From assembly GCF_000376425.1 (NCBI RefSeq), contig NZ_AQWL01000004.1, positions 62,001 through 126,000 on the forward strand: a stretch of 64,000 nt of DNA, in the 5' to 3' direction. Below the pieces are notes generated by a model. It did no database searches and was not told the DNA's origin. It was given only the letters and a program-made list of their open reading frames with translations. A program made the position numbers and the translations under genes. The stretch is from Thiobacillus denitrificans DSM 12475. Its GTDB lineage: Bacteria; Pseudomonadota; Gammaproteobacteria; Burkholderiales; Thiobacillaceae. Shown in pieces: positions 47,396 through 56,644 of this stretch (its first letter is position 1; each line of letters starts with the position of its first letter).

Positions 47396-47836
47396 TGCCG
47401 AATTATCGAGAAATGATTGCCACCAGCGTTTGCGCTGGCCAGTCACCACTCCGCGCATTTCGAGTTCGCGCGGCGGCATGCGGCTCATCAGCCAGCCCGG
47501 CAGGATCGACGATTTGGTCGCGCTCGATCCACACGAACTGCCGAGATGATTGGGATCGTAGATCTTGATGAAGCTGGGCGTATCCAGATTGTCCGCGTAA
47601 ACGATCGCGCAGTAATCTTCGTGATGCTCGCGCCGCAGCAGTTCATCCAGTTCGCGCATGAACTGCTGCACCTTGTCGGCAGAAGCTGGTGCCTGCGGCG
47701 CCTGCTGGCCTACCGCATAGAGGTACCAGCCGGCCCCGGCATCCACTTTTTGCCAAAACGCCGTCAACTGATCCCAGCGCATCACGCTGTAAAGCAGCCC
47801 ATTGTAATAACGGTCGAACTCGTCGGTATCTGCCAT
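47393..47836 (-). CDS. Uncharacterised small protein
   Basis: The 147-aa product is not recognised. It has no signal peptide. YYNGLLYSVMRWDQLTAFWQ and a HHEDYCAIVYADNLDTPSFI segment suggest a compact alpha/beta fold. The C-terminal PPRELEMRGVVTGQ and RKRWWQSF could bind nucleotides, but there is no known motif. I chose the ATG at 47836, and the 53 bp before it separate it from dksA, so they may be one transcript. Confidence 0.7.
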   Translation of the reverse strand: MADTDEFDRYYNGLLYSVMRWDQLTAFWQKVDAGAGWYLYAVGQQAPQAPASADKVQQFMRELDELLRREHHEDYCAIVYADNLDTPSFIKIYDPNHLGSSCGSSATKSSILPGWLMSRMPPRELEMRGVVTGQRKRWWQSFLDNSA

Positions 47837-47889
47837 TGCGTGGATCAGCTTGTGAATCGGAAATGACCTGGCAATCCGGGACGCCAGGT

Positions 47890-48309
47890 TTACTTGGCGA
47901 CCTGGCGCTCGCGGATTTCCTCGAGCGTCTTGCAATCGATGCACAGGGTGGCGGTCGGGCGCGCCTGCAGGCGGTCGAGCCCGATTTCGACACCGCAGGA
48001 TTCACAGTAGCCGTATTCGCCGCTGTCGATCTTGACGATGGTTTCATTGATTTTCTTGATCAGCTTGCGCTCCCTGTCCCGATTACGCAGTTCCAGCGCC
48101 ATGTCCGATTCCTGAGTGGCGCGATCGTTGGGATCGGCAAAGACGGTCTGCTCATCCTGCATGGAATGCAGGGTGGTATCGATGTCCTGCGACAATTCCG
48201 CTTTCCAGGACTCAAGCATCTTGCGAAAATGCTCGAGTTGTTTTGCGTTCATGTATTCTTCGCCTTTTTTGGCCTTGTACGGCTCAAAGCGCATCAAAGT
48301 TTCAGCCAT
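47890..48309 (-). CDS. dksA: RNA polymerase-binding transcription factor DksA
   Basis: DksA enters the RNA polymerase secondary channel and, with ppGpp, represses rRNA and activates amino-acid promoters. The 139-aa product has the coiled coil with tip DPNDRATQESD and NRDRERKLIKKINETI. A C4 zinc finger follows (CESCG, then LCIDCK). Length is a little below the E. coli 151 aa but normal for betaproteobacteria. Confidence 0.95.
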   Translation of the reverse strand: MAETLMRFEPYKAKKGEEYMNAKQLEHFRKMLESWKAELSQDIDTTLHSMQDEQTVFADPNDRATQESDMALELRNRDRERKLIKKINETIVKIDSGEYGYCESCGVEIGLDRLQARPTATLCIDCKTLEEIRERQVAK

Positions 48310-48393
48310 CTCGTTCTCTTTGAAAATTTCGGTTCATCCCGGGCGAAGCCCAACCCGACTTAATAGCAGAATCATTTAACCGCCGCAACCCAT

Positions 48394-49152
48394 ATGACAT
48401 TACAAGCCCTACTCTTCGACGTTGACGGCACACTCGCCGACACCGAACGCGACGGCCATCGTCCTGCCTTCAATCAGGCATTCAAGGATGCCGGTCTCGA
48501 CTGGCACTGGGACGTCGCCCTCTACGGCAAACTGCTCGCCGTGACTGGCGGCAAGGAGCGGATGAAACACTATATCGACCACTATCGGCCGGACTATAGA
48601 AAGCCAGATAATTTCGACACAATGGTGGTCGAACTGCATCAGGCCAAAACCCGGCACTACGCGGCGCTCGCCGCGCGCGGCGGCATTCCGATGCGACCCG
48701 GGGTCGAGCGTCTGCTGATCGAAGCGCGTGGCGCCGGACTGCGGCTGGCGATCGCCACCACCACCACCCCGGAAAACGTCACCGTGCTGCTGGAACACAG
48801 CCTGGGTGCCGGCACGGCTGACTGGTTCGAGGTGATCGCTGCAGGCGATATCGTTCCGGCGAAGAAACCCGCGCCCGACATCTATCACTACGCGTTGCGG
48901 AAAATGGGGGTCGACGCCGCCGACTGCCTGGCGTTCGAGGATTCGGAGAACGGCCTGCGCGCGAGCCTGGGCGCTAGCCTGAAAACGCTGGTGACAGTCA
49001 ACGACTACACGCTGGAGCACGACTTCAGCGGCGCTGCCGTCGTGCTGTCCGACCTCGGTGAACCGGGTACACCAACCCGGGTGCTGACCGGCCCCGATCT
49101 CGGCCAGCCGTTCGTCGACGTGGCCTACCTCAGGGCACTGCACGCCAACTGA
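48394..49152 (+). CDS. cbbY: HAD phosphatase, CbbY type
   Basis: CbbY hydrolyses xylulose-1,5-bisphosphate, a Rubisco inhibitor, in autotrophs. The 252-aa product has the HAD nucleophile motif FDVDGTLADTE, the cap domain, then AIATTTTPENVTVLL, KPAPDIYHYAL and the acidic FEDSENGLRAS. These fit CbbY and related sugar-phosphate HADs. The family link favours an autotroph, but no Calvin-cycle gene is adjacent, so the assignment is by motif only. Confidence 0.8.
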   Translation: MTLQALLFDVDGTLADTERDGHRPAFNQAFKDAGLDWHWDVALYGKLLAVTGGKERMKHYIDHYRPDYRKPDNFDTMVVELHQAKTRHYAALAARGGIPMRPGVERLLIEARGAGLRLAIATTTTPENVTVLLEHSLGAGTADWFEVIAAGDIVPAKKPAPDIYHYALRKMGVDAADCLAFEDSENGLRASLGASLKTLVTVNDYTLEHDFSGAAVVLSDLGEPGTPTRVLTGPDLGQPFVDVAYLRALHAN

Positions 49153-49156
49153 ATAT

Positions 49157-49240
49157 TTATCTGCGAAGGGTCGCGAAGAAAACCTGCCTTCCCTTCGCGT
49201 TTCTTCGCGTCTTTATGCACTTCGGGTATTCGCGGATAGC
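49157..49240. repeat. Diverged copy of the CGCGAAG palindromic repeat
   Basis: TTATCTGCGAAGGGTCGCGAAG and, further on, CTTCGCGTTTCTTCGCG and TTCGCGGATA are the same units as at 32593-32678 but with changes. It sits between cbbY and folD, which converge here. Confidence 0.7.
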
Positions 49241-49246
49241 CTGATT

Positions 49247-50101
49247 TCAAGGGTTGTGCATCAGCGCTGCTTCGAGCGTGTTTTCCAGCAGCGTCGCCAC
49301 GGTCATCGGGCCGACCCCACCGGGTACCGGGGTGATCCAGCTGGCGCGTTCCACCGCGGAATCGAAATCGACGTCGCCGACCAGTTTGCCATCGGGTAGC
49401 CGGTTGATGCCGACGTCGATCACGATCGCGCCCTCGCGCACCCAGTCGCCCGGGATCATGCGCGGCTTGCCCACCCCCACCACCAGGATTTCGGCGGAGC
49501 GCACAAAGCTTTCCAGGTCGCGCGTGGCACTGTGGCATACGGTGATGGTGCAGCCGGCCAGCAGCAGTTCCAGACTCATCGGCCGGCCGACAATGTTGGA
49601 GGCGCCGACCATCACCGCATTCTTGCCGCGCAGCTCCTCGTTGGTCGCGCGCAGCAGCGTCATGATGCCGCGCGGCGTGGAGGGCCGCAGCGTCGGCATC
49701 TTCACCGCTAGGCGGCCGATGTTGTAAGGGTGGAAGCCGTCGACATCCTTGTCCGGGCGGATGCGCTCGATCACCGTCTCAGCGTCGATGTGCGCGGGCA
49801 GCGGCAGCTGCACCAGGATACCGTCGATGGCCGGGTCGGCGTTGAGCTGGTCGATCAACGCCAGCAATTGATCCTGTGTTGCGGCAGATGGCAGATCGTG
49901 CGAGATGCTGGCCACGCCGGCCCGCTCGCAGGCGCGCTTCTTGTTGCGCACGTACACCGCCGAAGCGGCATCGTCGCCGACCAGCACGACCGCCAGGCCG
50001 GGGCGGCGCTTGCCTTGCGCCTCGCGTTCGGCCACCTTGTCGTGGACCACTGCGAGGATGGTATCGGCCATGGCCTTGCCGTCGAGAATGCGTGCGCTCA
50101 T
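49247..50101 (-). CDS. folD: Bifunctional methylene-THF dehydrogenase/cyclohydrolase
   Basis: FolD converts 5,10-methylene-THF to 10-formyl-THF in two steps. The 284-aa product has the [14 protein letters not shown] lysine region, then [10 protein letters not shown], and the C-terminal NADP motif [16 protein letters not shown] with [12 protein letters not shown]. Its length is typical. The tRNA cluster begins ~130 bp upstream on the opposite strand. Confidence 0.96.
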   Translation of the reverse strand: MSARILDGKAMADTILAVVHDKVAEREAQGKRRPGLAVVLVGDDAASAVYVRNKKRACERAGVASISHDLPSAATQDQLLALIDQLNADPAIDGILVQLPLPAHIDAETVIERIRPDKDVDGFHPYNIGRLAVKMPTLRPSTPRGIMTLLRATNEELRGKNAVMVGASNIVGRPMSLELLLAGCTITVCHSATRDLESFVRSAEILVVGVGKPRMIPGDWVREGAIVIDVGINRLPDGKLVGDVDFDSAVERASWITPVPGGVGPMTVATLLENTLEAALMHNP

Positions 50102-50164
50102 TAGGACAACCCTGAAGCAAAAGGGTGATTTTCCCGGAAATCACCCACCATACTCAAGTGGAAA

Positions 50165-50193
50165 TTGACCCGGCCGATTCGCCGCGGTATAGT
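50165..50193 (+). promoter_or_regulatory. Promoter of the Pro-Arg-His tRNA cluster
   Basis: TTGACC (50165-50170) and TATAGT (50188-50193) are spaced by 17 bp. The tRNA-Pro begins 41 bp downstream of the -10. Confidence 0.7.
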
Positions 50194-50234
50194 CTCGCCT
50201 CTCCGAAATGCGCCTTGAAGCGCCAACAGGATTT

Positions 50235-50311
<77 letters not shown>

Positions 50312-50356
50312 CCCCCTATCCGACAAGTAAGAGATCGCGCCCGAGATAGTGAGTCT

Positions 50357-50433
50357 CTGCCCGTAGCTCAACTGGATAGAGCACCAGCCTTCTAAGCTGG
50401 GGGTTACAGGTTCGATTCCTGTCGGGCAGGCCA
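50357..50433 (+). tRNA. tRNA-Arg (anticodon TCT)
   Basis: The 77-nt tRNA has acceptor CTGCCCG/CGGGCAG, anticodon stem CCAGC/GCTGG with loop CTTCTAA and anticodon TCT, and encoded CCA. It reads AGA codons. Confidence 0.96.
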
Positions 50434-50467
50434 AGGTTTTCGTTGCCGGCATGCTGGCGACAACAAT

Positions 50468-50544
50468 GGTGGATGTAGCTCAGTTGGTAGAGTCCAGGAT
50501 TGTGATTCCTGTTGTCGTGGGTTCGAGTCCCATCATCCACCCCA
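50468..50544 (+). tRNA. tRNA-His (anticodon GTG)
   Basis: The acceptor GTGGATG/CATCCAC, the extra G at 50468 (the G-1 that marks tRNA-His, opposite C73) and the anticodon GTG in loop TTGTGAT identify it. CCA is encoded. Confidence 0.96.
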
Positions 50545-50566
50545 CCTTATTCGATTAGAAGCCGCT

Positions 50567-50595
50567 ACAAAGCCCGCGCCAGCGGGCTTTGTCTT
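50567..50595 (+). terminator. Terminator of the tRNA cluster
   Basis: An 11-bp perfect stem (ACAAAGCCCGC / GCGGGCTTTGT) with loop GCCA is followed by CTT. On the minus strand it could also close the ychJ transcript. Confidence 0.75.
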
Positions 50596-50626
50596 GTGCG
50601 CCGCCCGCACCCCGCGATGCCCGCCA

Positions 50627-51016
50627 TCATTCGCGGATCTCGCCGCCGACATACAGCCAGCGTCCGTCCAGCCGTTCGAAACGGCTCACTTCGTGCAGCT
50701 TGAACGCACGGCCATTGAGCTTGTAGCGCGCAATGAATTCCACCTCGGCGTGACTGTCGTCCGACGGCACGTGCGCTTTCACCGCAAGTCCCAGCCATTG
50801 CGGGCGCGGGCTGGCGTCGAGTTCCAGCGCCGCGGGGCGGGTAGCGGCATGCCAGGTAGCCAGGAGATAGGACTCCAGGCCATGCACATAGGCGCTATAG
50901 CGCGAGCGCATCAGGGTTTCCGCATCCGGTGCCGGTTCGCCGGCGTGAAAGCGTCCGCAGCAGGCCGCATAGGTGCGCCCGGACCCACAGGCGCAGGCGG
51001 GGTCAAGCGTCTTCAT
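50627..51016 (-). CDS. ychJ: YchJ family (UPF0225) protein with SEC-C motif
   Basis: The 129-aa product has the N-terminal SEC-C zinc motif (CACGSGRTYAACCGRFHAG) that in SecA binds zinc. The YchJ core (RSRYSAYVHGLESYLLATWH) follows. Its job is not known. Its ATG overlaps the stop of the upstream esterase gene in ATGA. Confidence 0.85.
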   Translation of the reverse strand: MKTLDPACACGSGRTYAACCGRFHAGEPAPDAETLMRSRYSAYVHGLESYLLATWHAATRPAALELDASPRPQWLGLAVKAHVPSDDSHAEVEFIARYKLNGRAFKLHEVSRFERLDGRWLYVGGEIRE

Positions 51017-51633
51017 TTCGTTGGGCAGCGCAGTTTCGGTTTGAGGTACGGCCACACGGCGTCGAGCATATCGGCCTGGGCCTTTTCGTTGGGATGGATG
51101 CCATCGGCCTGCATCATGCCCGGCTTCGCGCCGACCGCACAGACGAAACACGGCACATGCGTGATCGTTTCCGCGCGCGCCACCTCGCCGTACAACTTCG
51201 CGACCGCGTCGGCATAGGTCTTGCCGTAATTCGGCAGCACCGGCGCTTCCAGCAACACCACCCATGCGCCGGTCGCCTTGGCCTGGCGCACCAGGCTCAG
51301 CAGATTCTTGCGGATCGTCTCGGGCGGCGTGCCACGCAAGGCGTCGTTGCCGCCCAGTTCGATCAGCACACCCTGCGGGTGCTGCCGGGCCAGCGCGGGC
51401 GCCAGGCGCTGCAGGCCGTTCTGCGTGGTGTCGCCGCTCACGCTGGCGTTGATCACGCGCCAGTCCGGCGCGGTTTTTTTCAATCGCGCATCGAGCCGAT
51501 CCACCCAGCCTGAACCATTTGCCAGGCCATAGCCGGAACTCAGGCTGTCGCCGACAATCAACAAGGAACACGAGCCCGCCGCTGCCCAACCTGGCAGCAA
51601 CAGCAACAACAGCACCCATACGCGATAATTCAT
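51013..51633 (-). CDS. TesA-like GDSL esterase/lysophospholipase
   Basis: The 206-aa product has a signal peptide (cleavage after AAAG near residue 20) and SGNH blocks: GDSLSSGYG with the nucleophile Ser, LIELGGNDALRGTPP and the catalytic ADGIHPNEKAQ. It acts in the periplasm as TesA/arylesterase. The divergent ABC-exporter genes (ybbA-ybbP) next door are the usual neighbours of tesA, as in E. coli. Confidence 0.92.
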   Translation of the reverse strand: MNYRVWVLLLLLLPGWAAAGSCSLLIVGDSLSSGYGLANGSGWVDRLDARLKKTAPDWRVINASVSGDTTQNGLQRLAPALARQHPQGVLIELGGNDALRGTPPETIRKNLLSLVRQAKATGAWVVLLEAPVLPNYGKTYADAVAKLYGEVARAETITHVPCFVCAVGAKPGMMQADGIHPNEKAQADMLDAVWPYLKPKLRCPTK

Positions 51634-51654
51634 TCACTCATCCCAATCCGGCCC

Positions 51655-52383
51655 ATGCCAATAATGACGTCACCAGTCCGCACCCGGTTCCCTGCTGAAT
51701 CGACCCGCTCACTGCAATCGCCCGGCATCGTCAGTGCACGCGGCCTGTCGCAGCATGTCGCCACAGCCGACGGCATACTCGCCATCCTCAGCGATGTAGG
51801 GCTTGCCGTCAAAGCGGGTGAGACGCTGGCCATCACCGGCGCCTCCGGCTCCGGCAAATCGACCCTGCTTGGCCTGCTGGCGGGACTCGACCAGCCGTCC
51901 GCGGGCGAAGTCTTCTTACTCGGCCAACGTCTCAACGATCTCGACGAGGACGCCCGTGCCCGCCTGCGTGCCGGCCGCGTCGGCTTCGTGTTCCAGTCGT
52001 TTCAGTTGCTGCCTGCGCTGACTGCGCTGGAAAACATCCTGCTGCCGCTGGAACTGGCGGGCCACCCCGGTGCACGCGAACGCGCCGCCTACTGGCTCGA
52101 CCGCGTCGGCCTTGCCGCGCGCGCGGCACACACCCCGCGCCAGCTGTCCGGTGGCGAACAACAACGCGTCGCCATCGCACGCGCCTTCGCCACCGATCCC
52201 GAAATCGTGTTTGCCGACGAGCCCACCGGCAACCTCGACGCCGACACCGGCGCGCGCATCATCGAACTGCTGTTCGAGCTCAACGCTTCCGCCGCCACCA
52301 CCCTGATCCTGGTCACCCACGACGATGCGCTGGCGGCGCGCTGCCAGCGCCGGCTGCATCTGGTCGCGGGGCGCGTCGCATGA
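51655..52383 (+). CDS. ybbA: ABC transporter ATP-binding protein, YbbA/LolD-like
   Basis: The 242-aa product is an MacB/LolD-type ATPase: Walker A GASGSGKST, signature LSGGEQQRVAIARAF, Walker B VFADEPTGNLD and the H-loop THD. It pairs with the downstream permease, which its stop overlaps (ATGA). The ybbA-ybbP-tesA group may move lipids or lipoproteins, but the cargo is not settled. The ATG at 51655 or 51664 may start it. Confidence 0.9.
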   Translation: MPIMTSPVRTRFPAESTRSLQSPGIVSARGLSQHVATADGILAILSDVGLAVKAGETLAITGASGSGKSTLLGLLAGLDQPSAGEVFLLGQRLNDLDEDARARLRAGRVGFVFQSFQLLPALTALENILLPLELAGHPGARERAAYWLDRVGLAARAAHTPRQLSGGEQQRVAIARAFATDPEIVFADEPTGNLDADTGARIIELLFELNASAATTLILVTHDDALAARCQRRLHLVAGRVA

Positions 52384-54938
52384 ACTTCCTGCGGAAGGGT
52401 CGCTGCGCAGCAGCGGGGACCCCACCGGCATACCCTTTACGGGTGATTCGGCTCGGCCTGTGGCTGCTGCAGCGCGAACGCGCCAGCGGCGAATGGCACG
52501 TGCTGCTGCTGGCGCTGATCATCGGCGTCGGCAGCGTTGCCACCACCGGCTTTCTCGGCGACCGTCTGAAGCGCACCATGAGCGAACAGGGCGCCAGCTT
52601 TCTCGGTGCCGACCTGCTGGTCACCAGCCCGCGTCCGATCGAGGTCTGGCCCGCCCTTTCCATTGAAAACAGCGCACCCAAGGCCGGTTCGCTGGCAACC
52701 AGCCAGGCGCTCGAATTTTCCAGCATGGTCACCCGGAAGGACGTTTTCCAACTCGCCACCGTGCGCGCCGTCGACGCTGCCTATCCACTGCGTGGCACGG
52801 TGCGCATCGCCTCCCGCCCCTTCGCCGTCGGCACGCCGCGCCCGGCGCAGCCGCCGCCGGGCGCGATTTACGTCGAGCCTTCGCTGCTGTCGCTGCTGTC
52901 GGCCAGCGTGGGGGATGAAGTACAGATCGGCGAAGCACGTTTCCGCATCGCCGGCGTGGTGGCCGAAGAACCGGGACAGCTCGGCGGCGTATTCGGGCTC
53001 GCCCCCCGCGTATTCATGCGGGCCGATGAAATCGAACGCACCGGGGTGCTGCAGCCTGGCAGCCGCGTCACCTACCTCTACCAGTTTGCGGGCGAGCCCG
53101 GGCAGCTCGCGGCTTTCGGTACGGCGCTCAAGCCACGGCTCGACAGCACCCAGCGCCTCATCGGTTCGCGCGAAGGCGTCGAAACCCTGCGCGGCGCGTT
53201 CGCCAATGCAGACCGCTACATCCAGCTCACCGCGCTCATCAGCCTGCTGCTGTCGGTGGCCGCCATCGCCGTCGCCGCGCACCACCACGCGCTGCGCCAC
53301 TACGACCAGGCAGCGCTGCTGCGCTGCCTCGGCGCCACCGCTGCGCAGCTGCGCAGCCTCTATGCCATCCAGTTGCTGGCGCTGGGTCTCCTGGGCAGCA
53401 TGCTGGGCGTGGCGGTCGGCGCGCTGATGCAGCAGGCGCTGGCGCTGCTGATCCTGCCCGAGGCGGCTACCCGCCTGCCTGCACTCGGCCTGGCGCCGGT
53501 GGGCGCCGCCGTCGCCAGCGGCTTGCTGGCGCTGGCGGGTGCCAGCCTGCCGGCCCTGATGCGCCTGATCCGCGTGCCGCCGCTGCGGGTCTTGCGGCGC
53601 GAGCTGCCGCCGCTGCCGGTGGCCGCGTGGGCCAGCGCGGCCGTCAGCGGGTCCGCGCTGCTATTCCTGATTGCCTGGTATGCGGGCGACGCCCGGCTGG
53701 TCGGCGTCTTCGTCGGCGCGCTGGCCGCGCTGGCCGCGGTATTGATCCTGCTGGCCCGGCTGGCCCTGCTGGCCGGGGGCGGCGTCCAGCGCATGGCACA
53801 CGGCCCGCTGCGCTTCGGCCTCGCGCAGCTGCTGCGCCACCGCTTCGACAGCACGCTGCAGCTCGGCGCCTTCACTCTGGCGCTGTTCCTGGTGGCCTTG
53901 CTGGCGCTGGTGCGCAGCGATCTCGTCGCTGGCTGGCGCCAGCAACTGCCGCCGCAAACACCCAATTATTTTCTGGTGAACATCGCACCGCAACAGCAGC
54001 AAGCAGTAGCCGCCTATCTGTCGCAGCACCGCCTCCAGGCCTCCGCGCTCTACCCTATGGTGCGCGGCCGCCTGGTCAGCAAGAACGGCGTGCCGATCGC
54101 CGACACGCTGCCCGAGGACGCGCGCAACAGCAATACCCTGCGGCGCGAGCTCAATCTCACCTGGACTGCCACCCTGCCGGCCAACAACGTCGTGCTGGGC
54201 GGACGCTGGCACGGCGAACGCCACGCCGCCGAAATCTCGGTCGAATCCGGCATGGCCGAACGGCTGCATCTTGCGGTCGGCGACCAGCTCGGCTTCCAGG
54301 TCGGCGACCAGACGCTCACCGCGCGCATCACCAGCCTTCGCAGCGTGAAGTGGGACTCGATGCAGCCCAACTTCTTCGTCATCTTCGCACCCGGCCAGCT
54401 CGACGCCCTGCCCGCCAGCGCCATCGCCAGCGTCTACGTGCCGCCGGACGCGGCCCGCGCGCTGCCCGGCTTCGTCAAGGCCTTTCCCGGCATCACCGTG
54501 CTCGCGCTCGACAAGCTCATCGCCAACATCGAGGCAGTGTTCGCGCAGATCATCGGTGCCATTCAGTTACTGCTGGGATTCCTGCTCGCCGCCGGCATGG
54601 CGGTGGTCGTCGCCACGCTCCTGGCCAGTCTCGACGCACGCCGGCAGGAAGCCGTGTTGCTGCGCACGCTGGGCGCCCAGCGCGCCTACCTGGCGAAGGG
54701 GCTGTGGAGCGAGTTCATCGCGCTCGGCGTGTTGGCCGGCCTGCTCGCCAGCGTCTGCGCCGAAATCGCCATGGCGCTGATCGCCGAGCGCCTGTTCGAC
54801 CTGCCGCTGCGTCTGCATCCATGGTTGTGGCTGACGTTGCCAACGGCCGGCGCGCTGCTGGTGGGGATGAGTGGCTGGCTCACCACGCGCCACATCACGC
54901 GCGTGCCGCCGATGCAGTCGATCCGGGCGTTGAACTGA
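52380..54938 (+). CDS. ybbP: FtsX-family ABC permease, YbbP-like
   Basis: The 852-aa product has an N-terminal membrane helix, a large periplasmic domain and two FtsX-type three-helix bundles (helices near residues 295-400 and 740-840), plus a middle helical cluster (~415-510). This duplicated FtsX design fits YbbP. Functionally it is an inner-membrane exporter or mechanotransmission partner of YbbA. The start at 52380 overlaps ybbA. Confidence 0.88.
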   Translation: MNFLRKGRCAAAGTPPAYPLRVIRLGLWLLQRERASGEWHVLLLALIIGVGSVATTGFLGDRLKRTMSEQGASFLGADLLVTSPRPIEVWPALSIENSAPKAGSLATSQALEFSSMVTRKDVFQLATVRAVDAAYPLRGTVRIASRPFAVGTPRPAQPPPGAIYVEPSLLSLLSASVGDEVQIGEARFRIAGVVAEEPGQLGGVFGLAPRVFMRADEIERTGVLQPGSRVTYLYQFAGEPGQLAAFGTALKPRLDSTQRLIGSREGVETLRGAFANADRYIQLTALISLLLSVAAIAVAAHHHALRHYDQAALLRCLGATAAQLRSLYAIQLLALGLLGSMLGVAVGALMQQALALLILPEAATRLPALGLAPVGAAVASGLLALAGASLPALMRLIRVPPLRVLRRELPPLPVAAWASAAVSGSALLFLIAWYAGDARLVGVFVGALAALAAVLILLARLALLAGGGVQRMAHGPLRFGLAQLLRHRFDSTLQLGAFTLALFLVALLALVRSDLVAGWRQQLPPQTPNYFLVNIAPQQQQAVAAYLSQHRLQASALYPMVRGRLVSKNGVPIADTLPEDARNSNTLRRELNLTWTATLPANNVVLGGRWHGERHAAEISVESGMAERLHLAVGDQLGFQVGDQTLTARITSLRSVKWDSMQPNFFVIFAPGQLDALPASAIASVYVPPDAARALPGFVKAFPGITVLALDKLIANIEAVFAQIIGAIQLLLGFLLAAGMAVVVATLLASLDARRQEAVLLRTLGAQRAYLAKGLWSEFIALGVLAGLLASVCAEIAMALIAERLFDLPLRLHPWLWLTLPTAGALLVGMSGWLTTRHITRVPPMQSIRALN

Positions 54939-54948
54939 GCCCTTGAGG

Positions 54949-55695
54949 TCAGCGATGCTGGCGTCCGGATGCCGGCTGCAAATCCGCGCTCACCCCCTCG
55001 CGCTCGTCGAACACGAAGCAGTCGCCGCGGTAATGCGCGCCGCCGACCTCCTCGAAATATTTGAGGATGCCGCCTTCGAGCTGGTACACGTGCTCGATGC
55101 CGATGGCCTTCATATGGATGGCGGCCTTTTCGCAGCGGATGCCGCCGGTGCAGAACGACACCACGGTCTTGCCGGCATAGTCGGCACAATGCGCGGCCAG
55201 GCGCGGCGGAAACTCGCTGAAGACGCCAATTCCATAATCGACCGCCCGGTCGAAAGTGCCCGCCGCCACTTCGTAGTCGTTGCGGGTATCCAGCATCACT
55301 ACCGGGCGGCCTGCGTCGTCCATGCCGCGGTCCAGCCACTGCTTCAGCGTGGCGGCGGCCACCGACGGCGCGCGCCCTGCTTCGGGACGGATCAGCGGAT
55401 GCTTCATGGTGATGATTTCCTTCTTCAGCCGCACCCGCATCCGCCTGAACGGCGGCTCGGCCGACAGGCTTTCCTTGGGCGCGAGGTCGGCAAAACGCGG
55501 ATCGGAGCGCAGATGGGCGACGATGGCGTCGATCGCTGTGCGTGGACCGGCCAGGAATACGTTGATACCCTCCGGCGCGAGCAGGATCGTGCCCTTGAGG
55601 CCAAGTTCGAGACAACGCGAAGTGAGATCGGTCTTGAGCGCCTCGCGATCGGCGAGGGTGACGAACTTGTAGCAGGAAATATTGACGACGGACAC
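54949..55695 (-). CDS. trhO: tRNA uridine(34) hydroxylase, rhodanese-like (TrhO)
   Basis: TrhO makes 5-hydroxyuridine at the wobble position of certain tRNAs using oxygen. The 248-aa product has the N-terminal acylphosphatase-like domain ([18 protein letters not shown]), the rhodanese domain with [11 protein letters not shown] and the active cysteine loop [10 protein letters not shown]. The start is GTG at 55695 ([11 protein letters not shown]). An upstream open frame has no coding character. Confidence 0.93.
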   Translation of the reverse strand: MSVVNISCYKFVTLADREALKTDLTSRCLELGLKGTILLAPEGINVFLAGPRTAIDAIVAHLRSDPRFADLAPKESLSAEPPFRRMRVRLKKEIITMKHPLIRPEAGRAPSVAAATLKQWLDRGMDDAGRPVVMLDTRNDYEVAAGTFDRAVDYGIGVFSEFPPRLAAHCADYAGKTVVSFCTGGIRCEKAAIHMKAIGIEHVYQLEGGILKYFEEVGGAHYRGDCFVFDEREGVSADLQPASGRQHR

Positions 55696-55819
55696 GGTAA
55701 AAAAACCTTTCAGCAAGCCGGCATTATCCTGGAAACCTGGCTTCCAGGATAAATACGGGACGGTTCTGCCGGGCTGGCGGTTTTGATACCCTGCGGGATT
55801 CCCTTCCCTTTTGCCGATC

Positions 55820-56644
55820 ATGAATGAACAACTGCAAACGCTGGAACATGCCCAGCAAACCGCGATCGACCTCGCCATCCAGTTCGGTCCCAGGCTGCTG
55901 GCGGCGCTGCTGATTCTGGCGGCGGGCTATTACGTCGGGCGCTGGGTGGGCAGGGCGGCCGATTCGATGCTGGTGAAACTCGGGCTCGACGCCACCCTGC
56001 GCCTGCTGCTGGTACGCATGCTACGCATCCTGGTGCTGGGCCTGTTTCTCATCATGGCGCTGCAGAATCTGGGGGTGCAGCTGCTGCCGCTGATCGCCGG
56101 GCTGGGCGTCGCAGGCGCCGGCATCGCGCTGGCGATGCAGGGGGTGCTGGGCAATCTGGCAGCAGGTCTGACCATCATCTTCACCCGGCCATTCAAGGTG
56201 GGCGAATACATTTCCATCGTCGACGAGGAAGGCATGGTCGAGGAAATCAAGCTGTTCAACACGGTGCTGAGCCATCCCGACCGCTCGCGCGTGGTCATCC
56301 CCAACCGCAAGATCGCCGGCGAGATCCTGCACAACTTCGGCACCCTGCGCCAGCTCGACGTGGTGGTCGGCGTGGCCTACGATGCCGACATCAAGCGGGC
56401 GCTGGCGGCAATCCGCGACCTGCTGATAGCGCACCCCAAAATCCTGCGGGAACCTGAGCCGATGATCCATGTGCTGGCACTGGCGGACTTTAAGGTGCAG
56501 ATCGCGATCCGCCCGTGGACCTCGGTGGCCGATTTCCACACCACATCGGGCGAGATCACCCAGGCGGTGCTGGAAACCTTCCACGAATGCGGCATCCCCA
56601 TCCCCTTGCCGCAACGCGAAGTGCGCCTGCTGGGGGCGGCATGA
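55820..56644 (+). CDS. mscS: Small-conductance mechanosensitive channel, MscS family
   Basis: The 274-aa product has three membrane helices: ~20-40, ~60-80 and the Gly/Ala-rich pore helix [20 protein letters not shown] (~95-115). A beta domain follows ([13 protein letters not shown], then VVIPNRKI) and an alpha/beta C-terminal domain. Length matches E. coli MscS (286). It protects against osmotic downshock. The start is ATG 55820; the next gene overlaps by 4 bp. Confidence 0.95.
   Translation: MNEQLQTLEHAQQTAIDLAIQFGPRLLAALLILAAGYYVGRWVGRAADSMLVKLGLDATLRLLLVRMLRILVLGLFLIMALQNLGVQLLPLIAGLGVAGAGIALAMQGVLGNLAAGLTIIFTRPFKVGEYISIVDEEGMVEEIKLFNTVLSHPDRSRVVIPNRKIAGEILHNFGTLRQLDVVVGVAYDADIKRALAAIRDLLIAHPKILREPEPMIHVLALADFKVQIAIRPWTSVADFHTTSGEITQAVLETFHECGIPIPLPQREVRLLGAA

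Noticed and set aside
54949-55878. A longer trhO start upstream of 55695
   Set aside because: The added residues do not resemble the family, and would run past the mscS promoter region.
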